Source of the DNA: Shewanella cutis
Lineage (GTDB): Bacteria > Pseudomonadota > Gammaproteobacteria > Enterobacterales > Shewanellaceae
Direction of reading: 5' to 3'
NCBI RefSeq assembly: GCF_022410515.1
Contig: NZ_JACSDI010000022.1
Location: forward strand, 1-64,000
DNA length: 64,000 bases
The translations under genes were made by a program, and so were the position numbers. Below are positions 16,783 through 26,434 of the stretch, piece by piece (the stretch's first letter is position 1; each line of letters begins with the position of its first letter). The notes beneath the pieces are model-generated. The model searched no databases. It was not told the DNA's origin and saw nothing but the letters and a program-made list of their open reading frames with translations.

Positions 16783-17571
16783 TTACGCTCGCTTAGCCTG
16801 AATGTTCTGTTCGGAACGGCGGATCATTTCACCAGCCAATGCCAGATATGCTTTAGCGCCCGCGCTCGACTTATCGTAATACATCGCAGGCGCACCAAAG
16901 CTCGGCGCTTCAGCCAAGCGCACATTTCGAGGGATAACTGTACGGTAGACCTTATCACCAAAATGTTGTTTTAGCTGATCGGACACATCATTTGAGAGAC
17001 GATTACGGGGATCATACATAGTCCGTAGAATCCCTTCGATACCCAGCACAGGGTTAACCACGGCCGCCAACTTGGTAATGGTATCAATAAGTGCTGTTAA
17101 GCCTTCAAGCGCAAAATACTCACACTGCATAGGTACGAGCACAGAATCTGCTGCTGACATCGCATTTACCGTCAGCATATTGAGTGAAGGAGGGCAATCG
17201 ATAAAGATATAATCGTATTGATCTTTTATTGGCGCCAGCGCATTACGCAGGCGAACTTCACGGGCGAAAAACTCCATCAGCTTGATTTCAGCTGCCGTGA
17301 CATCACCATTACTGGCAATCAGATCGTATTTACCCGTGGTATCTTTCACCACTATGTCATTAAAGGGCTTTTCTTCTACCAATAATTCGTAAGCCGTATT
17401 TTCGACTTCATATTTATCGACGCCACTGCCCATTGTGGCATTGCCCTGAGGATCGAGATCGATGAGCAGTACTTTGCGCTTAGTCGCCGCTAAAGAAGCC
17501 GCTAAGTTGACACACGTTGTTGTTTTCCCTACGCCACCTTTCTGGTTGGCCACGGCAATTACTTTACCCAC
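16783..17571 (-). CDS. parA: Chromosome partition ATPase ParA (Soj)
   Basis: This Walker-type ATPase of 262 residues forms a DNA-bound gradient that pulls ParB-parS complexes. The deviant Walker A motif KGGVGKTTTCVNLA lies near residues 11-24, and DLDPQGNAT and FIDCPPSL are the A' and B motifs. The lack of an N-terminal helix-turn-helix places it with chromosomal (Soj, type Ib-like) ParA. It is co-transcribed with parB and lies 75 bases after rsmG. Confidence 0.97.
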   Translation of the reverse strand: MGKVIAVANQKGGVGKTTTCVNLAASLAATKRKVLLIDLDPQGNATMGSGVDKYEVENTAYELLVEEKPFNDIVVKDTTGKYDLIASNGDVTAAEIKLMEFFAREVRLRNALAPIKDQYDYIFIDCPPSLNMLTVNAMSAADSVLVPMQCEYFALEGLTALIDTITKLAAVVNPVLGIEGILRTMYDPRNRLSNDVSDQLKQHFGDKVYRTVIPRNVRLAEAPSFGAPAMYYDKSSAGAKAYLALAGEMIRRSEQNIQAKRA

Positions 17572-17646
17572 AATGTCACCCTGTATGTAAATTCTGGTTT
17601 ATTGCCTACTTAAAAATCCATGCAAAAATGAGGAGCTTTAAGCCTG

Positions 17647-18267
17647 TTATTCTTTGATTATTTTGAGTAAATGTCTTTGCTCATCGAGTTTAGGCACTTT
17701 GAGTTCGATGGTTTCGGTCACCACAAATCCAGCTGGGATTTGTTGCATCTCTTCATCACTCAGTTGTCCCTTGAGCGCATAAAATTGCCCATGTTCAGCG
17801 GGTAAATGATGGCACCATGTCAACATATCATGGATTGACGCAAAGGCACGGCTCAGCACACCATCAAACTTCTGCTCAGGTTGATAGGCCTCAACTCGAC
17901 TCTCTATCGAGCTAATATTATGAATACCGAGTTCAAAGGCGACCTGCTTTTGAAAACGAATACGTTTACCTAAGCTATCGAGTAATACAAAGGTTTTATC
18001 TGGATTCATAATCGCTAGCGGAATAGCAGGAAGCCCAGGTCCAGTACCTACATCAATAAAGCGATCACCTTGCAGATGTATCGAAACCACTAAGCTGTCC
18101 ATAATATGACGGACAAGCATGATCTCAGGATCCCTTACAGACGTTAAGTTATAGGCTTTATTCCATTTGTTGAGCATGCCAACAAAATCAAGCAGTTGTT
18201 TTTTCTGCTCAGCGGTGGCGGGCAGATTAATTTCGGCTAAATAGGCCTCTAACTGGGCAGATAACAC
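17647..18267 (-). CDS. rsmG: 16S rRNA (guanine527-N7)-methyltransferase RsmG
   Basis: The 206-residue GidB-family enzyme methylates G527 of 16S rRNA using S-adenosylmethionine. The SAM-binding motif FIDVGTGPGLPAIPLAI is near residue 75, and the substrate-side RHIMDSL motif lies upstream of it. It follows mnmG, the classical gidAB order. Loss of this modification is known to cause low-level streptomycin resistance in other bacteria. Confidence 0.97.
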   Translation of the reverse strand: MLSAQLEAYLAEINLPATAEQKKQLLDFVGMLNKWNKAYNLTSVRDPEIMLVRHIMDSLVVSIHLQGDRFIDVGTGPGLPAIPLAIMNPDKTFVLLDSLGKRIRFQKQVAFELGIHNISSIESRVEAYQPEQKFDGVLSRAFASIHDMLTWCHHLPAEHGQFYALKGQLSDEEMQQIPAGFVVTETIELKVPKLDEQRHLLKIIKE

Positions 18268-18329
18268 TGAACAACCTCAATAAAGATGCGATGATAAACT
18301 CGTTGGCTATTATGAAGCCCTGAAACGTC

Positions 18330-18355
18330 GAAGGGAAGCCTGAATGCTTCCCTTC
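18330..18355. repeat. Hairpin between mnmG and rsmG
   Basis: A perfect 10-bp stem (GAAGGGAAGC at 18330-18339, GCTTCCCTTC at 18346-18355) has a six-base loop. There is no T-tract, so it may act as an attenuator or mRNA-stability element between the two genes rather than a full terminator. Confidence 0.6.
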
Positions 18356-18384
18356 TGCGACCAAACTGGCGATTAAGCTCGCTT

Positions 18385-20274
18385 TTACGCGCTCTTGCGT
18401 AATAAACCGCGTTTTTTCAAATGTACAAGCAAGATTGAAATCGCTGCCGGAGTAATACCAGAAATACGCGATGCTTGGCCAATGGTTTCGGGCTTATGGC
18501 TATTTAACTTAGCAATAACCTCATTTGAAAGCCCTGGAACCTCTTTGTAATCAAGGTTTAATGGCAGCCCCGTATTTTCGTTACGTACGGCTTTGTTAAT
18601 CTCTTCCTGCTGACGTTGGATATAGCCAGAGTATTTCACTTGGATCTGTACCTGCTCAGCAGCGAGCGGATCGGCAAGTCCTGGACCAAAGCCTTCAATC
18701 TGCATCAGTTTGTTGTAATCCATTTCAGGACGACGCAGCAGCTCTTCAAACGACGCTTCACGGGAGATCGGCGTGTTTAAATGCGGATTTAACACTGGTA
18801 CCAATGGTGAATTGGGATGGATCCATTGGCTACGAAGACGTTGTAACTCTAACTCGATCGATTCCATTTTTTCACTGAATGCAGCCCAGCGAGCATCATC
18901 CACTAAACCGAGCTCACGCCCTTTGGCCGTTAAACGCAGATCGGCGTTATCTTCACGGAGCAATAAACGATATTCCGCACGGCTAGTGAACATGCGGTAG
19001 GGTTCTTTCGTGCCCAAAGTTGATAAATCATCAACTAATACGCCAATGTAAGCTTCATCACGGCGAGGGCACCATGCTTCTTTGCCTTGAACTTGCAGTG
19101 CTGCGTTCATCCCAGCGAGTAAACCTTGGGCACCGGCTTCTTCATAACCTGTAGTGCCGTTGATTTGGCCTGCGAAAAATAACCCATTGATAGTTTTAGT
19201 TTCTAATGAGTTTTTAAGATCTCTAGGATCAAAATAATCATACTCAATCGCATAACCAGGACGCACAATCTCAGCATTTTCCATGCCTTTGATCGAACGA
19301 ACTAAATTTAACTGCACATCAAATGGGAGGCTGGTGGATATGCCGTTAGGGTAGATCTCGTTAGTGGTTAATCCTTCCGGCTCGATAAAGATCTGGTGCG
19401 ATGATTTATCTGAAAAACGATGGATCTTATCTTCAATTGACGGACAGTAACGTGGACCGATCCCCTCGATCACACCTGAATACATTGGGCTTCTATCTAA
19501 GCCGCCACGAATAATATCGTGAGTTTTTTCATTGGTATGGGTGATCCAGCAAGAAATCTGCTTAGGATGATGACTTACATCACCCATAAATGACATCACA
19601 GGTAATGGTGTATCGCCTTTTTGTTCGGTCATTTGCGAAAAATCAATTGTATTGGCATCAATACGTGGTGGTGTACCGGTTTTTAACCGACCGACACGAA
19701 TAGGTAATTCGCGTAAGCGATGGGCCAGTGCGATGGATGGTGGATCGCCAGCGCGGCCGCCGCTGTAATTCTCTAAACCGATATGGATCTTACCACTGAG
19801 GAAGGTTCCAGCAGTTAGCACTACCGCTGATGCTTCAAAGGCTAAACCCATTTGAGTAACTACACCAACAACGTGATCGTTTTCCACAACAAGATCATCT
19901 ACTGCTTGTTGGAAAATACGTAAATTAGCTTGGTTTTGCAGAATATTTTGGATCTTTTGACGATATAAAGCGCGATCTGCTTGAGCACGAGTCGCTCTTA
20001 CTGCTGGACCTTTACTCGAGTTTAAGGTTCTAAATTGGATCCCTGCATAGTCGGTAGCGATCGCCATTGCACCGCCTAAGGCATCAATTTCTTTGACTAG
20101 ATGACCTTTACCAATGCCCCCGATCGCAGGATTACATGACATTTGTCCTAAAGTATCAAGATTATGCGTTAGCAATAATGTCTTAGAGCCCATTCTTGCT
20201 GCTGCCAATGCGGCTTCAGTCCCGGCGTGACCACCACCAACAACAATAACATCAAACCGTTCATGAAAATGCAT
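18385..20274 (-). CDS. mnmG: tRNA uridine 5-carboxymethylaminomethyl modification enzyme MnmG
   Basis: MnmG (GidA) works with MnmE to modify the wobble uridine of tRNAs. The 629-residue flavoprotein starts with the FAD dinucleotide-binding motif VIVVGGGHAGTEAALAAARMG, and has the conserved CNPAIGGIGKGHLVKEIDALGG and the FAGQINGTTGYEEAGAQG segments. Length equals that of E. coli. Its partner mnmE is at 29742 on the same strand. The gene borders oriC, as in many gammaproteobacteria. Confidence 0.98.
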   Translation of the reverse strand: MHFHERFDVIVVGGGHAGTEAALAAARMGSKTLLLTHNLDTLGQMSCNPAIGGIGKGHLVKEIDALGGAMAIATDYAGIQFRTLNSSKGPAVRATRAQADRALYRQKIQNILQNQANLRIFQQAVDDLVVENDHVVGVVTQMGLAFEASAVVLTAGTFLSGKIHIGLENYSGGRAGDPPSIALAHRLRELPIRVGRLKTGTPPRIDANTIDFSQMTEQKGDTPLPVMSFMGDVSHHPKQISCWITHTNEKTHDIIRGGLDRSPMYSGVIEGIGPRYCPSIEDKIHRFSDKSSHQIFIEPEGLTTNEIYPNGISTSLPFDVQLNLVRSIKGMENAEIVRPGYAIEYDYFDPRDLKNSLETKTINGLFFAGQINGTTGYEEAGAQGLLAGMNAALQVQGKEAWCPRRDEAYIGVLVDDLSTLGTKEPYRMFTSRAEYRLLLREDNADLRLTAKGRELGLVDDARWAAFSEKMESIELELQRLRSQWIHPNSPLVPVLNPHLNTPISREASFEELLRRPEMDYNKLMQIEGFGPGLADPLAAEQVQIQVKYSGYIQRQQEEINKAVRNENTGLPLNLDYKEVPGLSNEVIAKLNSHKPETIGQASRISGITPAAISILLVHLKKRGLLRKSA

Positions 20275-20339
20275 GACCTTACCTTTAATAACTTATGAGA
20301 CCCAACAATAGCCGATCATTTTAGCATTTGCTTTGAATC

Positions 20340-20670
20340 AGGTGAATGATCATTTTTCGAAAATAGATCCGGTGGATCGGGACTAATAGATCTTAAGATC
20401 TTTATATAGATCTTCTTATTATGTTTACTATTAGGATCGCACTTTGCTGTGGGTAAGCCTATTTTCCCTTTTAGATCATTATGTAACGTGTAATCAATCC
20501 TGTGATCTACGCGAGATCTATTACCATAAAAGATGGGGATAGATCCGCCTTTTATCCACAGGGTGGATCTTTGAGCGGATCATGATGTGAATAGCACAGA
20601 GGTTGATCAGATCTAAATAATAGTTTATCCACAAAAATATACATAAAATTAGTTTTTTGTGGATAAATAG
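20340..20670. other. oriC: Chromosomal replication origin oriC
   Basis: The non-coding gap between mnmG and mioC matches E. coli oriC in place and layout. Next to mnmG is an AT-rich unwinding region with repeated 13-mers beginning GATCT (about 20389-20425). It is followed by AGGATCGCACT and a DnaA box in R1 position, TGTGGGTAA (20448-20456), an 8-of-9 match. Perfect DnaA boxes TTATCCACA lie at 20552-20560 and 20625-20633 (plus) and 20658-20666 (minus), and another is inside mioC at 20797-20805. Seventeen GATC sites occur between 20313 and 20674, where about one or two are expected, indicating Dam/SeqA control. Confidence 0.95.
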
Positions 20671-20714
20671 GATCTAAACTGTGGGTTGTTTAAGGTATTT
20701 TGCAAAAGAAGATC

Positions 20715-21155
20715 TTAAATTTGATCTTGCCATTGTGCCAACCACGCTAAAGCTGGGTCTTCTGGCACAGGATCTTGTTGTACATCGATCTGGATCTTAT
20801 CCACAACGGCTTTTGCACCGCTATATTCAAGTGCTTCTATTAGCTTCTCTGGGCCTTGGCAAAAGGTGTCATAACTTGAATCGCCAATGGCACATAATGC
20901 GAATTTTACTTGGGTAAGATCTGGCGTGTTGAGTAGAAGTTCTTTACAAAATGGCTGTAAATTATCGGGAAGATCACCAGCGCCGTGGGTGGATGAAACA
21001 AGGATCCAGAGGGGATAGGGTTTTAGCCCATCTAGCGTTGGATGCAGGAAGGTATTTACCTCATGTCCTAAAGGGGCTAGCTGAGCCTGCATTTCATCTG
21101 CTATATATTCGCTGCTGCCGAGGGTGGTACCGACTAATATCGCGATCTTGGTCAT
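20715..21155 (-). CDS. mioC: Flavodoxin-like protein MioC
   Basis: The 146-residue flavodoxin-domain protein has the FMN phosphate loop GTTLGSSEYIADEM at residues 8-21, then STHGAGDLPDN and CAIGDSSYDTFC as the other FMN loops. In E. coli MioC supports biotin synthase as an electron carrier, and mioC transcription runs toward oriC; here too it is transcribed toward the origin. A DnaA box lies inside its 3' part. Confidence 0.95.
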   Translation of the reverse strand: MTKIAILVGTTLGSSEYIADEMQAQLAPLGHEVNTFLHPTLDGLKPYPLWILVSSTHGAGDLPDNLQPFCKELLLNTPDLTQVKFALCAIGDSSYDTFCQGPEKLIEALEYSGAKAVVDKIQIDVQQDPVPEDPALAWLAQWQDQI

Positions 21156-21334
21156 GGTTACTGCTCTCTGTGGTCGTTAATTTTCTATCATTTTTGGGGT
21201 TTACATCTATTTACCGTGTTTTGTTGTATAAATTTAGCCAATATTGATTTGCAGTCTGTTAGTATTCTTGGCTGCAATCTTGGTTTTATACCTATAACCG
21301 TAAGTTTTTTATAACAATTATAATAGGATAACAG

Positions 21335-22885
21335 ATGACTACACCTGTTGATGCGCCAAAATGGCCACGTCAAATCCCCTATATTATTGCCAGTGAAGCC
21401 TGTGAGCGTTTTAGCTTTTACGGCATGCGCAATATTCTAACACCTTTCTTAATGACGGCACTTTTGCTGTCTATCCCTGAGGAGCTCCGCGGAGCAGTGG
21501 CAAAGGATGTGTTTCACTCCTTTGTCATAGGTGTGTACTTTTTCCCCTTACTGGGTGGTTGGATAGCCGATCGTTTTTTTGGTAAATACAATACTATCTT
21601 ATGGTTAAGTTTGATTTATTGTGTTGGCCATGCTTTCTTGGCTATTTTTGAGCACAGTGTGCAAGGTTTTTATACTGGGTTATTTTTAATTGCTTTAGGT
21701 TCTGGTGGGATAAAACCTTTAGTATCTTCCTTTATGGGCGATCAATTTGATCAAAGTAATAAGTCGTTGGCTCAAAAGGCCTTTGATATGTTCTATTTTA
21801 CGATCAACTTTGGTTCCTTCTTCGCATCATTATCTATGCCACTGTTACTTAAGAATTTTGGTGCTGCCGTGGCTTTTGGGATCCCTGGTGTGCTGATGTT
21901 TGTCGCGACGGTATTTTTCTGGTTAGGTCGTAAGCGTTATGTGCATATGCCGCCAGAACCAAAAGATCCCCATGGTTTTTTACCTGTGATCCGCAGCGCA
22001 TTGCTTACTAAGGTGGAAGGTAAGGGAAATATCGGTTTAGTGCTTGCACTCATCGGTGGCGTTTCTGCGGCCTATGCGCTGGTTAATATTCCAACCCTTG
22101 GCATTGTTGCAGGCCTTTGTAGTGCCATGGTGCTAGTGATGGGATTTGTTGGCGTCGGCGCTTCGTTACAACTTGAACGCGCTAGAAAAAGTCATCCAGA
22201 TGCTGCGGTAGATGGTGTGCGTTCAGTTCTTCGAATTTTGGTTTTATTTGCTTTGGTGACCCCATTTTGGTCGCTATTCGATCAAAAGGCTTCGACTTGG
22301 ATTTTACAAGCTAACGATATGACTAAGCCTGATTGGTTTGAGCCTGCCATGATGCAAGCCTTGAATCCACTGTTAGTGATGCTTTTGATCCCATTCAATA
22401 ACTTTGTGTTATATCCAGCCATTGAGCGTATGGGGATTAAACTGACTGCGCTACGCAAAATGGGAGCGGGTATTGCGATCACGGGGCTAAGTTGGATTGT
22501 GGTTGGTAGCATTCAATTAGTGATGGATGGCGGTTCGGCACTCTCCATTTTCTGGCAAATCTTACCTTATGCCTTACTGACCTTTGGTGAGGTACTGGTA
22601 TCTGCCACTGGATTAGAGTTTGCTTACAGTCAGGCTCCCAAAGCAATGAAAGGGACTATTATGAGTTTTTGGACTCTGTCGGTCACTGTCGGTAACCTCT
22701 GGGTATTGCTGGCGAACGTCAGCGTGAAAAGCCCGGCGGTGACGGAGCAAATTGCCCAAACGGGGATCAGTATTACGGCGTTCCAGATGTTTTTCTTCGC
22801 GGGATTTGCCATCTTGGCGGCATTGATATTCGCGCTTTATGCCCGTTCATATCAAATGCAAGATCACTATCGGCAAGTGACATAA
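21335..22885 (+). CDS. Proton-dependent di/tripeptide transporter, PepTSo type (POT family)
   Basis: This 516-residue major-facilitator protein takes up di- and tripeptides with protons across the inner membrane. The POT signature ExxERFxYY appears as EACERFSFYG (Glu21, Glu24, Arg25), and FYFTINFGSFFASL is the second PTR motif. Fourteen membrane helices fit the bacterial POT layout with two extra helices. From memory the sequence is almost identical to PepTSo (SO_0002) of S. oneidensis except at the N-terminus, and it sits in the same place beside mioC. It diverges from mioC and ends at a strong terminator. Confidence 0.96.
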   Translation: MTTPVDAPKWPRQIPYIIASEACERFSFYGMRNILTPFLMTALLLSIPEELRGAVAKDVFHSFVIGVYFFPLLGGWIADRFFGKYNTILWLSLIYCVGHAFLAIFEHSVQGFYTGLFLIALGSGGIKPLVSSFMGDQFDQSNKSLAQKAFDMFYFTINFGSFFASLSMPLLLKNFGAAVAFGIPGVLMFVATVFFWLGRKRYVHMPPEPKDPHGFLPVIRSALLTKVEGKGNIGLVLALIGGVSAAYALVNIPTLGIVAGLCSAMVLVMGFVGVGASLQLERARKSHPDAAVDGVRSVLRILVLFALVTPFWSLFDQKASTWILQANDMTKPDWFEPAMMQALNPLLVMLLIPFNNFVLYPAIERMGIKLTALRKMGAGIAITGLSWIVVGSIQLVMDGGSALSIFWQILPYALLTFGEVLVSATGLEFAYSQAPKAMKGTIMSFWTLSVTVGNLWVLLANVSVKSPAVTEQIAQTGISITAFQMFFFAGFAILAALIFALYARSYQMQDHYRQVT

Positions 22886-22915
22886 CGCAGCGCTTACCGT
22901 GTTGAGTTTGAAAAC

Positions 22916-22947
22916 AAAAAAGCCCATGAAAATAATGGGCTTTTTAT
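22916..22947 (+). terminator. Terminator of the peptide transporter gene
   Basis: AAAAAGCCCAT at 22917-22927 pairs with ATGGGCTTTTT at 22935-22945 around a seven-base loop, ending in a run of five T. Confidence 0.9.
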
Positions 22948-23300
22948 TGGCTTAAATTTAATGGATTGTCTATTTCCCGATGCAGAAACTAAAAATGTAA
23001 AAAAACACTCAAAGTGTTAGAAAGCGATTGGCGCACATGTAGAGTGCAACCTTTTGTTAGGTTTTGCCATGGAAGAACCCATTCTTGGGAATTTTTAGTA
23101 TTTTAAAAGTGGGATATCTGGGAAAGTAGGAAGTAATAAATAGACTTTTGATTCATTAACTTGAAACCTTTTATATTTAAATAATTTATTATTTGGCCGT
23201 GCAACAACATGCTAGTAGTAAGCCTGCCATTGTTAGGACTAGCTTACTACTATTCCTTGGGGAGCCTAGGAGCCTACACTCAGTACACATGTATAGGTGT
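22948..23300. other. Gene-free stretch at the left edge of the efflux insertion
   Basis: This AT-rich stretch of about 350 bases has no convincing gene. It contains a short hairpin (AACACT/AGTGTT near 23003-23018), an 11-bp inverted repeat TAGTAGTAAGC/GCTTACTACTA (23213-23223 and 23242-23252), and a perfect tandem copy of GGAGCCTA (23261-23276). A promoter cannot be named. Confidence 0.5.
23213..23252. repeat. 11-bp inverted repeat downstream of the RND pump gene
   Basis: TAGTAGTAAGC (23213-23223) and its exact reverse complement (23242-23252) are separated by 18 bases. On the minus strand it follows the pump's stop codon by about 50 bases. There is no clear T-run, so it may be a transcript-end hairpin or the edge of an inserted segment. 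Confidence 0.55.
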
Positions 23301-26300
23301 TTATCCTTTGGTCGTTTTGGAATTATTACGTCTTACTAGCTTGTCTTGTGTGCCGATGACAAAGACAAAAAAGATCGGAACAAAGAATATTGCTAGTATG
23401 GTTCCGCTAAGCATACCGCCGAAAACACCGGTGCCGATAGCATGCTGAGTTTCTGCACTCGCGCCGCTTGCAAGCATCAAGGGGACGACGCCAAGGGTGA
23501 AGGCTAGCGAAGTCATCAAGATTGGACGCAGACGCAGACGTGCAGCGGTTACTGCTGCATCGACCAAACTGCGTCCCTCGGCGTGTAATTGGCGGGCAAA
23601 TTCGACGATGAGAATGGCGTTTTTCGCTGATAGGCCAATGATGGTAATCATCCCCACCTTGAAAAACACGTCATTAGGCATGCCTCGTAGCATAACCGCT
23701 GCTACGGCTCCGATGAGTCCCAGCGGTACTACCAGCATTACCGATAGCGGAATTGACCAGCTTTCGTACAGTGCAGCAAGAACCAAAAATACCACCAGCG
23801 CAGACAACAACATCAGCAGCGGCGCCTGTGTAGCCGATTGGCGCTCCTGTAATGATGCCCCCGTCCACGCTATCGTATAGCCTGGTGGCAACTGTGCCAC
23901 TAGACGCTCCATTTCAGCCATAGAGGCTCCGCTGGAAATGCCTGGCGCAGCACCTCCCGAAATTCGCACTGCCGGAAAGCCTTGAAAGCGCACAATTTGT
24001 TGTGGCGATTCACTCCATTTGGGTGTCACGACTTCTCGCAGTGGTACCATGCCACCGCTAGCATTACGTACCCGCAGGCTTAGCACGTCATCTAGCTGCA
24101 TACGTGCAGATGCTTCCGCTTGCAGAATGACCTGCTGCATACGTCCATTATTTGGAAAATCATTGACATACATTGATCCCATGGCCGCCGAAAGCGTGCT
24201 GCTTACCACTGCGAAAGATAGGCCCATAGCCTCGGCTTTTGGTCGATTGATATCTAGGTTAATGCTTTCACCGGGCGGTAAACCATCTGGGTAGACATTG
24301 TTAACCACCTTGCTTTGAGCCGCTAACTCGAGCAGTTGCGCCTGTGCAGCAAGTAACGAGGCCTCGCCACGGTTGGCTCGATCTTGCAGATATAGAGTGA
24401 AGCCTGATGAGGTGCCTAATTCGTCGATGGCAGGTGGCATTAGGCTCATGACTGTGCCTTCGACGTTATCTGCCATCGCTTGTTGTGCTAGTTCTGCTTC
24501 CTCTGCCGCTGTGGCACCATTACGTTTATCCCAATCTTTGAGCATAGTGAAAGCCATGGCGGCGTTTGGGCCTGAGCCTGCAAAGCTAAAGCCCTGTACT
24601 ACCATGTTGGTATCCAATGCTGGGCGAGTGGCTACGTGTGCTTCATATTTTTTTACCACTTCTAGTGTACGTTCGCTCGTTGCGCCAGTGGGTAATTGAA
24701 TAGAGGTCATGAAGTAGCCTTGATCTTCGTCGGGTAGGAAGGACGAAGGTAATTCCTTAACCGCTAATACGAGTACAGCGCATATCACTGCAAATGCTGC
24801 CATCATTCGCCCGCTACGCCCTACCAAGTGCACTAACCGTGCACTGTAACGAGTCGTCAAGCGTTCGAAGGCGCGGTTAAAAGCACCAAAAAATCCGCTT
24901 TTGTGTTGGTGATCTGCACTGACCGGATGCAATAGTGTCGAACATAGGGCTGGAGTTAAAGACAGGGCGAGGAAGGCCGAAATTAGGATCGACACCGCCA
25001 TAGACAAACTAAATTGTTGGTAGATCACGCCCACCGAGCCGTTACCAAAGGCCATGGGAATAAACACCGCCGTTAGCACTAAGGTTATACCAATTACCGC
25101 ACCGGTAATTTCCTTCATCGCCCGTGAGGTCGCTTCTTTTGGAGATAACCCTTGGGTTGCCATCAGCCGTTCCACGTTTTCAACCACCACAATAGCGTCG
25201 TCAACAATAATGCCAATGGCTAATACCATGCCAAACATAGTCAGCGAATTTATTGAAAAACCCGCCAGCAACATTACGGCAAAGGTACCGAGCAATGCGA
25301 TGGGGGCGACGATGGCTGGAATTAGCGTGTAGCGCAGCTTCTGTAAGAACAGAAACATGACCAGAAACACTAAGCCCATAGCTTCAAACAGGGTATAGAT
25401 TACTTTTTCGATAGACACTTTGACGAAGGGTGCAGTGTCGAAGGGCACCGAATAGCTCATGCCTGAGGGCATGCTGGTTGCTAGTTCGGCTAAGCGTTCT
25501 CGCACAGCTGAAGCGGTGCGAACGGCGTTGGCGCCCGGGGATAGTTGAATCGCGGCACTGGTTGCCCTTACGCCATTCTCACGGTTCGAAAAACCATAGG
25601 ACTGAGCGCCCAGCTCAACTCTAGCCACATCTGCCAACACCAATTTGGCGCCATCGACACTTGAACGTAAGACAATAGCGGCGAACTCCTCGGGTGTGGT
25701 CAGTTGTCCTTGTACGGTCAATGGGACTGTTAGGCGTTGTCCAGGCAAGGCTGGTTCATCCCCGAGTCGGCCAAGGGCGATTTGTGCGTTCTGCTGTTCA
25801 ATCGCCAGAGCGAGGTCGTTCATTGTCAGGCTATAGGCGGTGAGTTTATTGGGGTCAACCCAGACACGCATGGCTTGCTCTGCTCCAAATAATTGCACTC
25901 GTCCCACACCGTCGATTCGGCGTAGTTGCTCGACAACATTTCGCGCCAAATAGTCGTTTAGCGCGACTTCGTCGAATTGACCATTAGGTGACGTCATGCC
26001 AATCATCATCAGAAAGCTCGATGCCGCCGACTCAACCTGTAGACCGCTCTGCCGTACTACTTGAGGTAAGCGTGGTTCGACTGCCTTAATGCGATTTTGC
26101 ACATCAACTTGGGCAAGTTCCGCATCTGTCCCCGGTTTGAAGGTGGCGGTAATTTGTGCACTGCCTGAGCTGTCAACTGATGATTCAAAGTACAGTAGGT
26201 TTTTTACCCCCGATAGTTCACGTTCGACAAGGCTTATCACAGAGTCATTAAGTGTTTGTGGCGTGGCTCCTGGATAAGCGGCATAAATGCTCACCGACAC

Positions 26301-26420
26301 GGGGGCAACCGAAGGGTAGCGAGAGATAGGTAATTGCGGAATCGAGATGACACCAATCAGTACGATAAAGAGGGCGATCACCCATGCAAATACTGGGCGG
26401 TTAATAAAAAACTGTGGCAT
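23301..26420 (-). CDS. RND multidrug efflux pump, AdeB/AcrB-like (HAE-1 family)
   Basis: The inner-membrane proton-antiport subunit of a tripartite drug exporter. The ATG at 26420 (1039 residues) has GGAG seven bases upstream and begins MPQFFINRPVFAWVIALFIV, the normal RND start; an in-frame upstream extension to 26480 overlaps the adaptor gene and is rejected. The proton-relay pair is Asp407-Asp408 in GIIVDDAIVVVENVERLM, the AcrB positions. The segments TINDSV-like TLNDSVISLVERELSGVKNLLY and NDVFFKVGMITIIGLSAKNAILIVEFA resemble Acinetobacter AdeB closely. It follows the adaptor by 14 bases. No outer-membrane channel gene is present, so it would need a TolC-type partner encoded elsewhere. Confidence 0.95.
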   Translation of the reverse strand: MPQFFINRPVFAWVIALFIVLIGVISIPQLPISRYPSVAPVSVSIYAAYPGATPQTLNDSVISLVERELSGVKNLLYFESSVDSSGSAQITATFKPGTDAELAQVDVQNRIKAVEPRLPQVVRQSGLQVESAASSFLMMIGMTSPNGQFDEVALNDYLARNVVEQLRRIDGVGRVQLFGAEQAMRVWVDPNKLTAYSLTMNDLALAIEQQNAQIALGRLGDEPALPGQRLTVPLTVQGQLTTPEEFAAIVLRSSVDGAKLVLADVARVELGAQSYGFSNRENGVRATSAAIQLSPGANAVRTASAVRERLAELATSMPSGMSYSVPFDTAPFVKVSIEKVIYTLFEAMGLVFLVMFLFLQKLRYTLIPAIVAPIALLGTFAVMLLAGFSINSLTMFGMVLAIGIIVDDAIVVVENVERLMATQGLSPKEATSRAMKEITGAVIGITLVLTAVFIPMAFGNGSVGVIYQQFSLSMAVSILISAFLALSLTPALCSTLLHPVSADHQHKSGFFGAFNRAFERLTTRYSARLVHLVGRSGRMMAAFAVICAVLVLAVKELPSSFLPDEDQGYFMTSIQLPTGATSERTLEVVKKYEAHVATRPALDTNMVVQGFSFAGSGPNAAMAFTMLKDWDKRNGATAAEEAELAQQAMADNVEGTVMSLMPPAIDELGTSSGFTLYLQDRANRGEASLLAAQAQLLELAAQSKVVNNVYPDGLPPGESINLDINRPKAEAMGLSFAVVSSTLSAAMGSMYVNDFPNNGRMQQVILQAEASARMQLDDVLSLRVRNASGGMVPLREVVTPKWSESPQQIVRFQGFPAVRISGGAAPGISSGASMAEMERLVAQLPPGYTIAWTGASLQERQSATQAPLLMLLSALVVFLVLAALYESWSIPLSVMLVVPLGLIGAVAAVMLRGMPNDVFFKVGMITIIGLSAKNAILIVEFARQLHAEGRSLVDAAVTAARLRLRPILMTSLAFTLGVVPLMLASGASAETQHAIGTGVFGGMLSGTILAIFFVPIFFVFVIGTQDKLVRRNNSKTTKG

Positions 26421-26434
26421 GGTATGTCTCCAAA

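Noticed and set aside
20681..20917. 78-codon open frame at the oriC-mioC border
   Set aside because: It is antisense to mioC and its first part is origin DNA.
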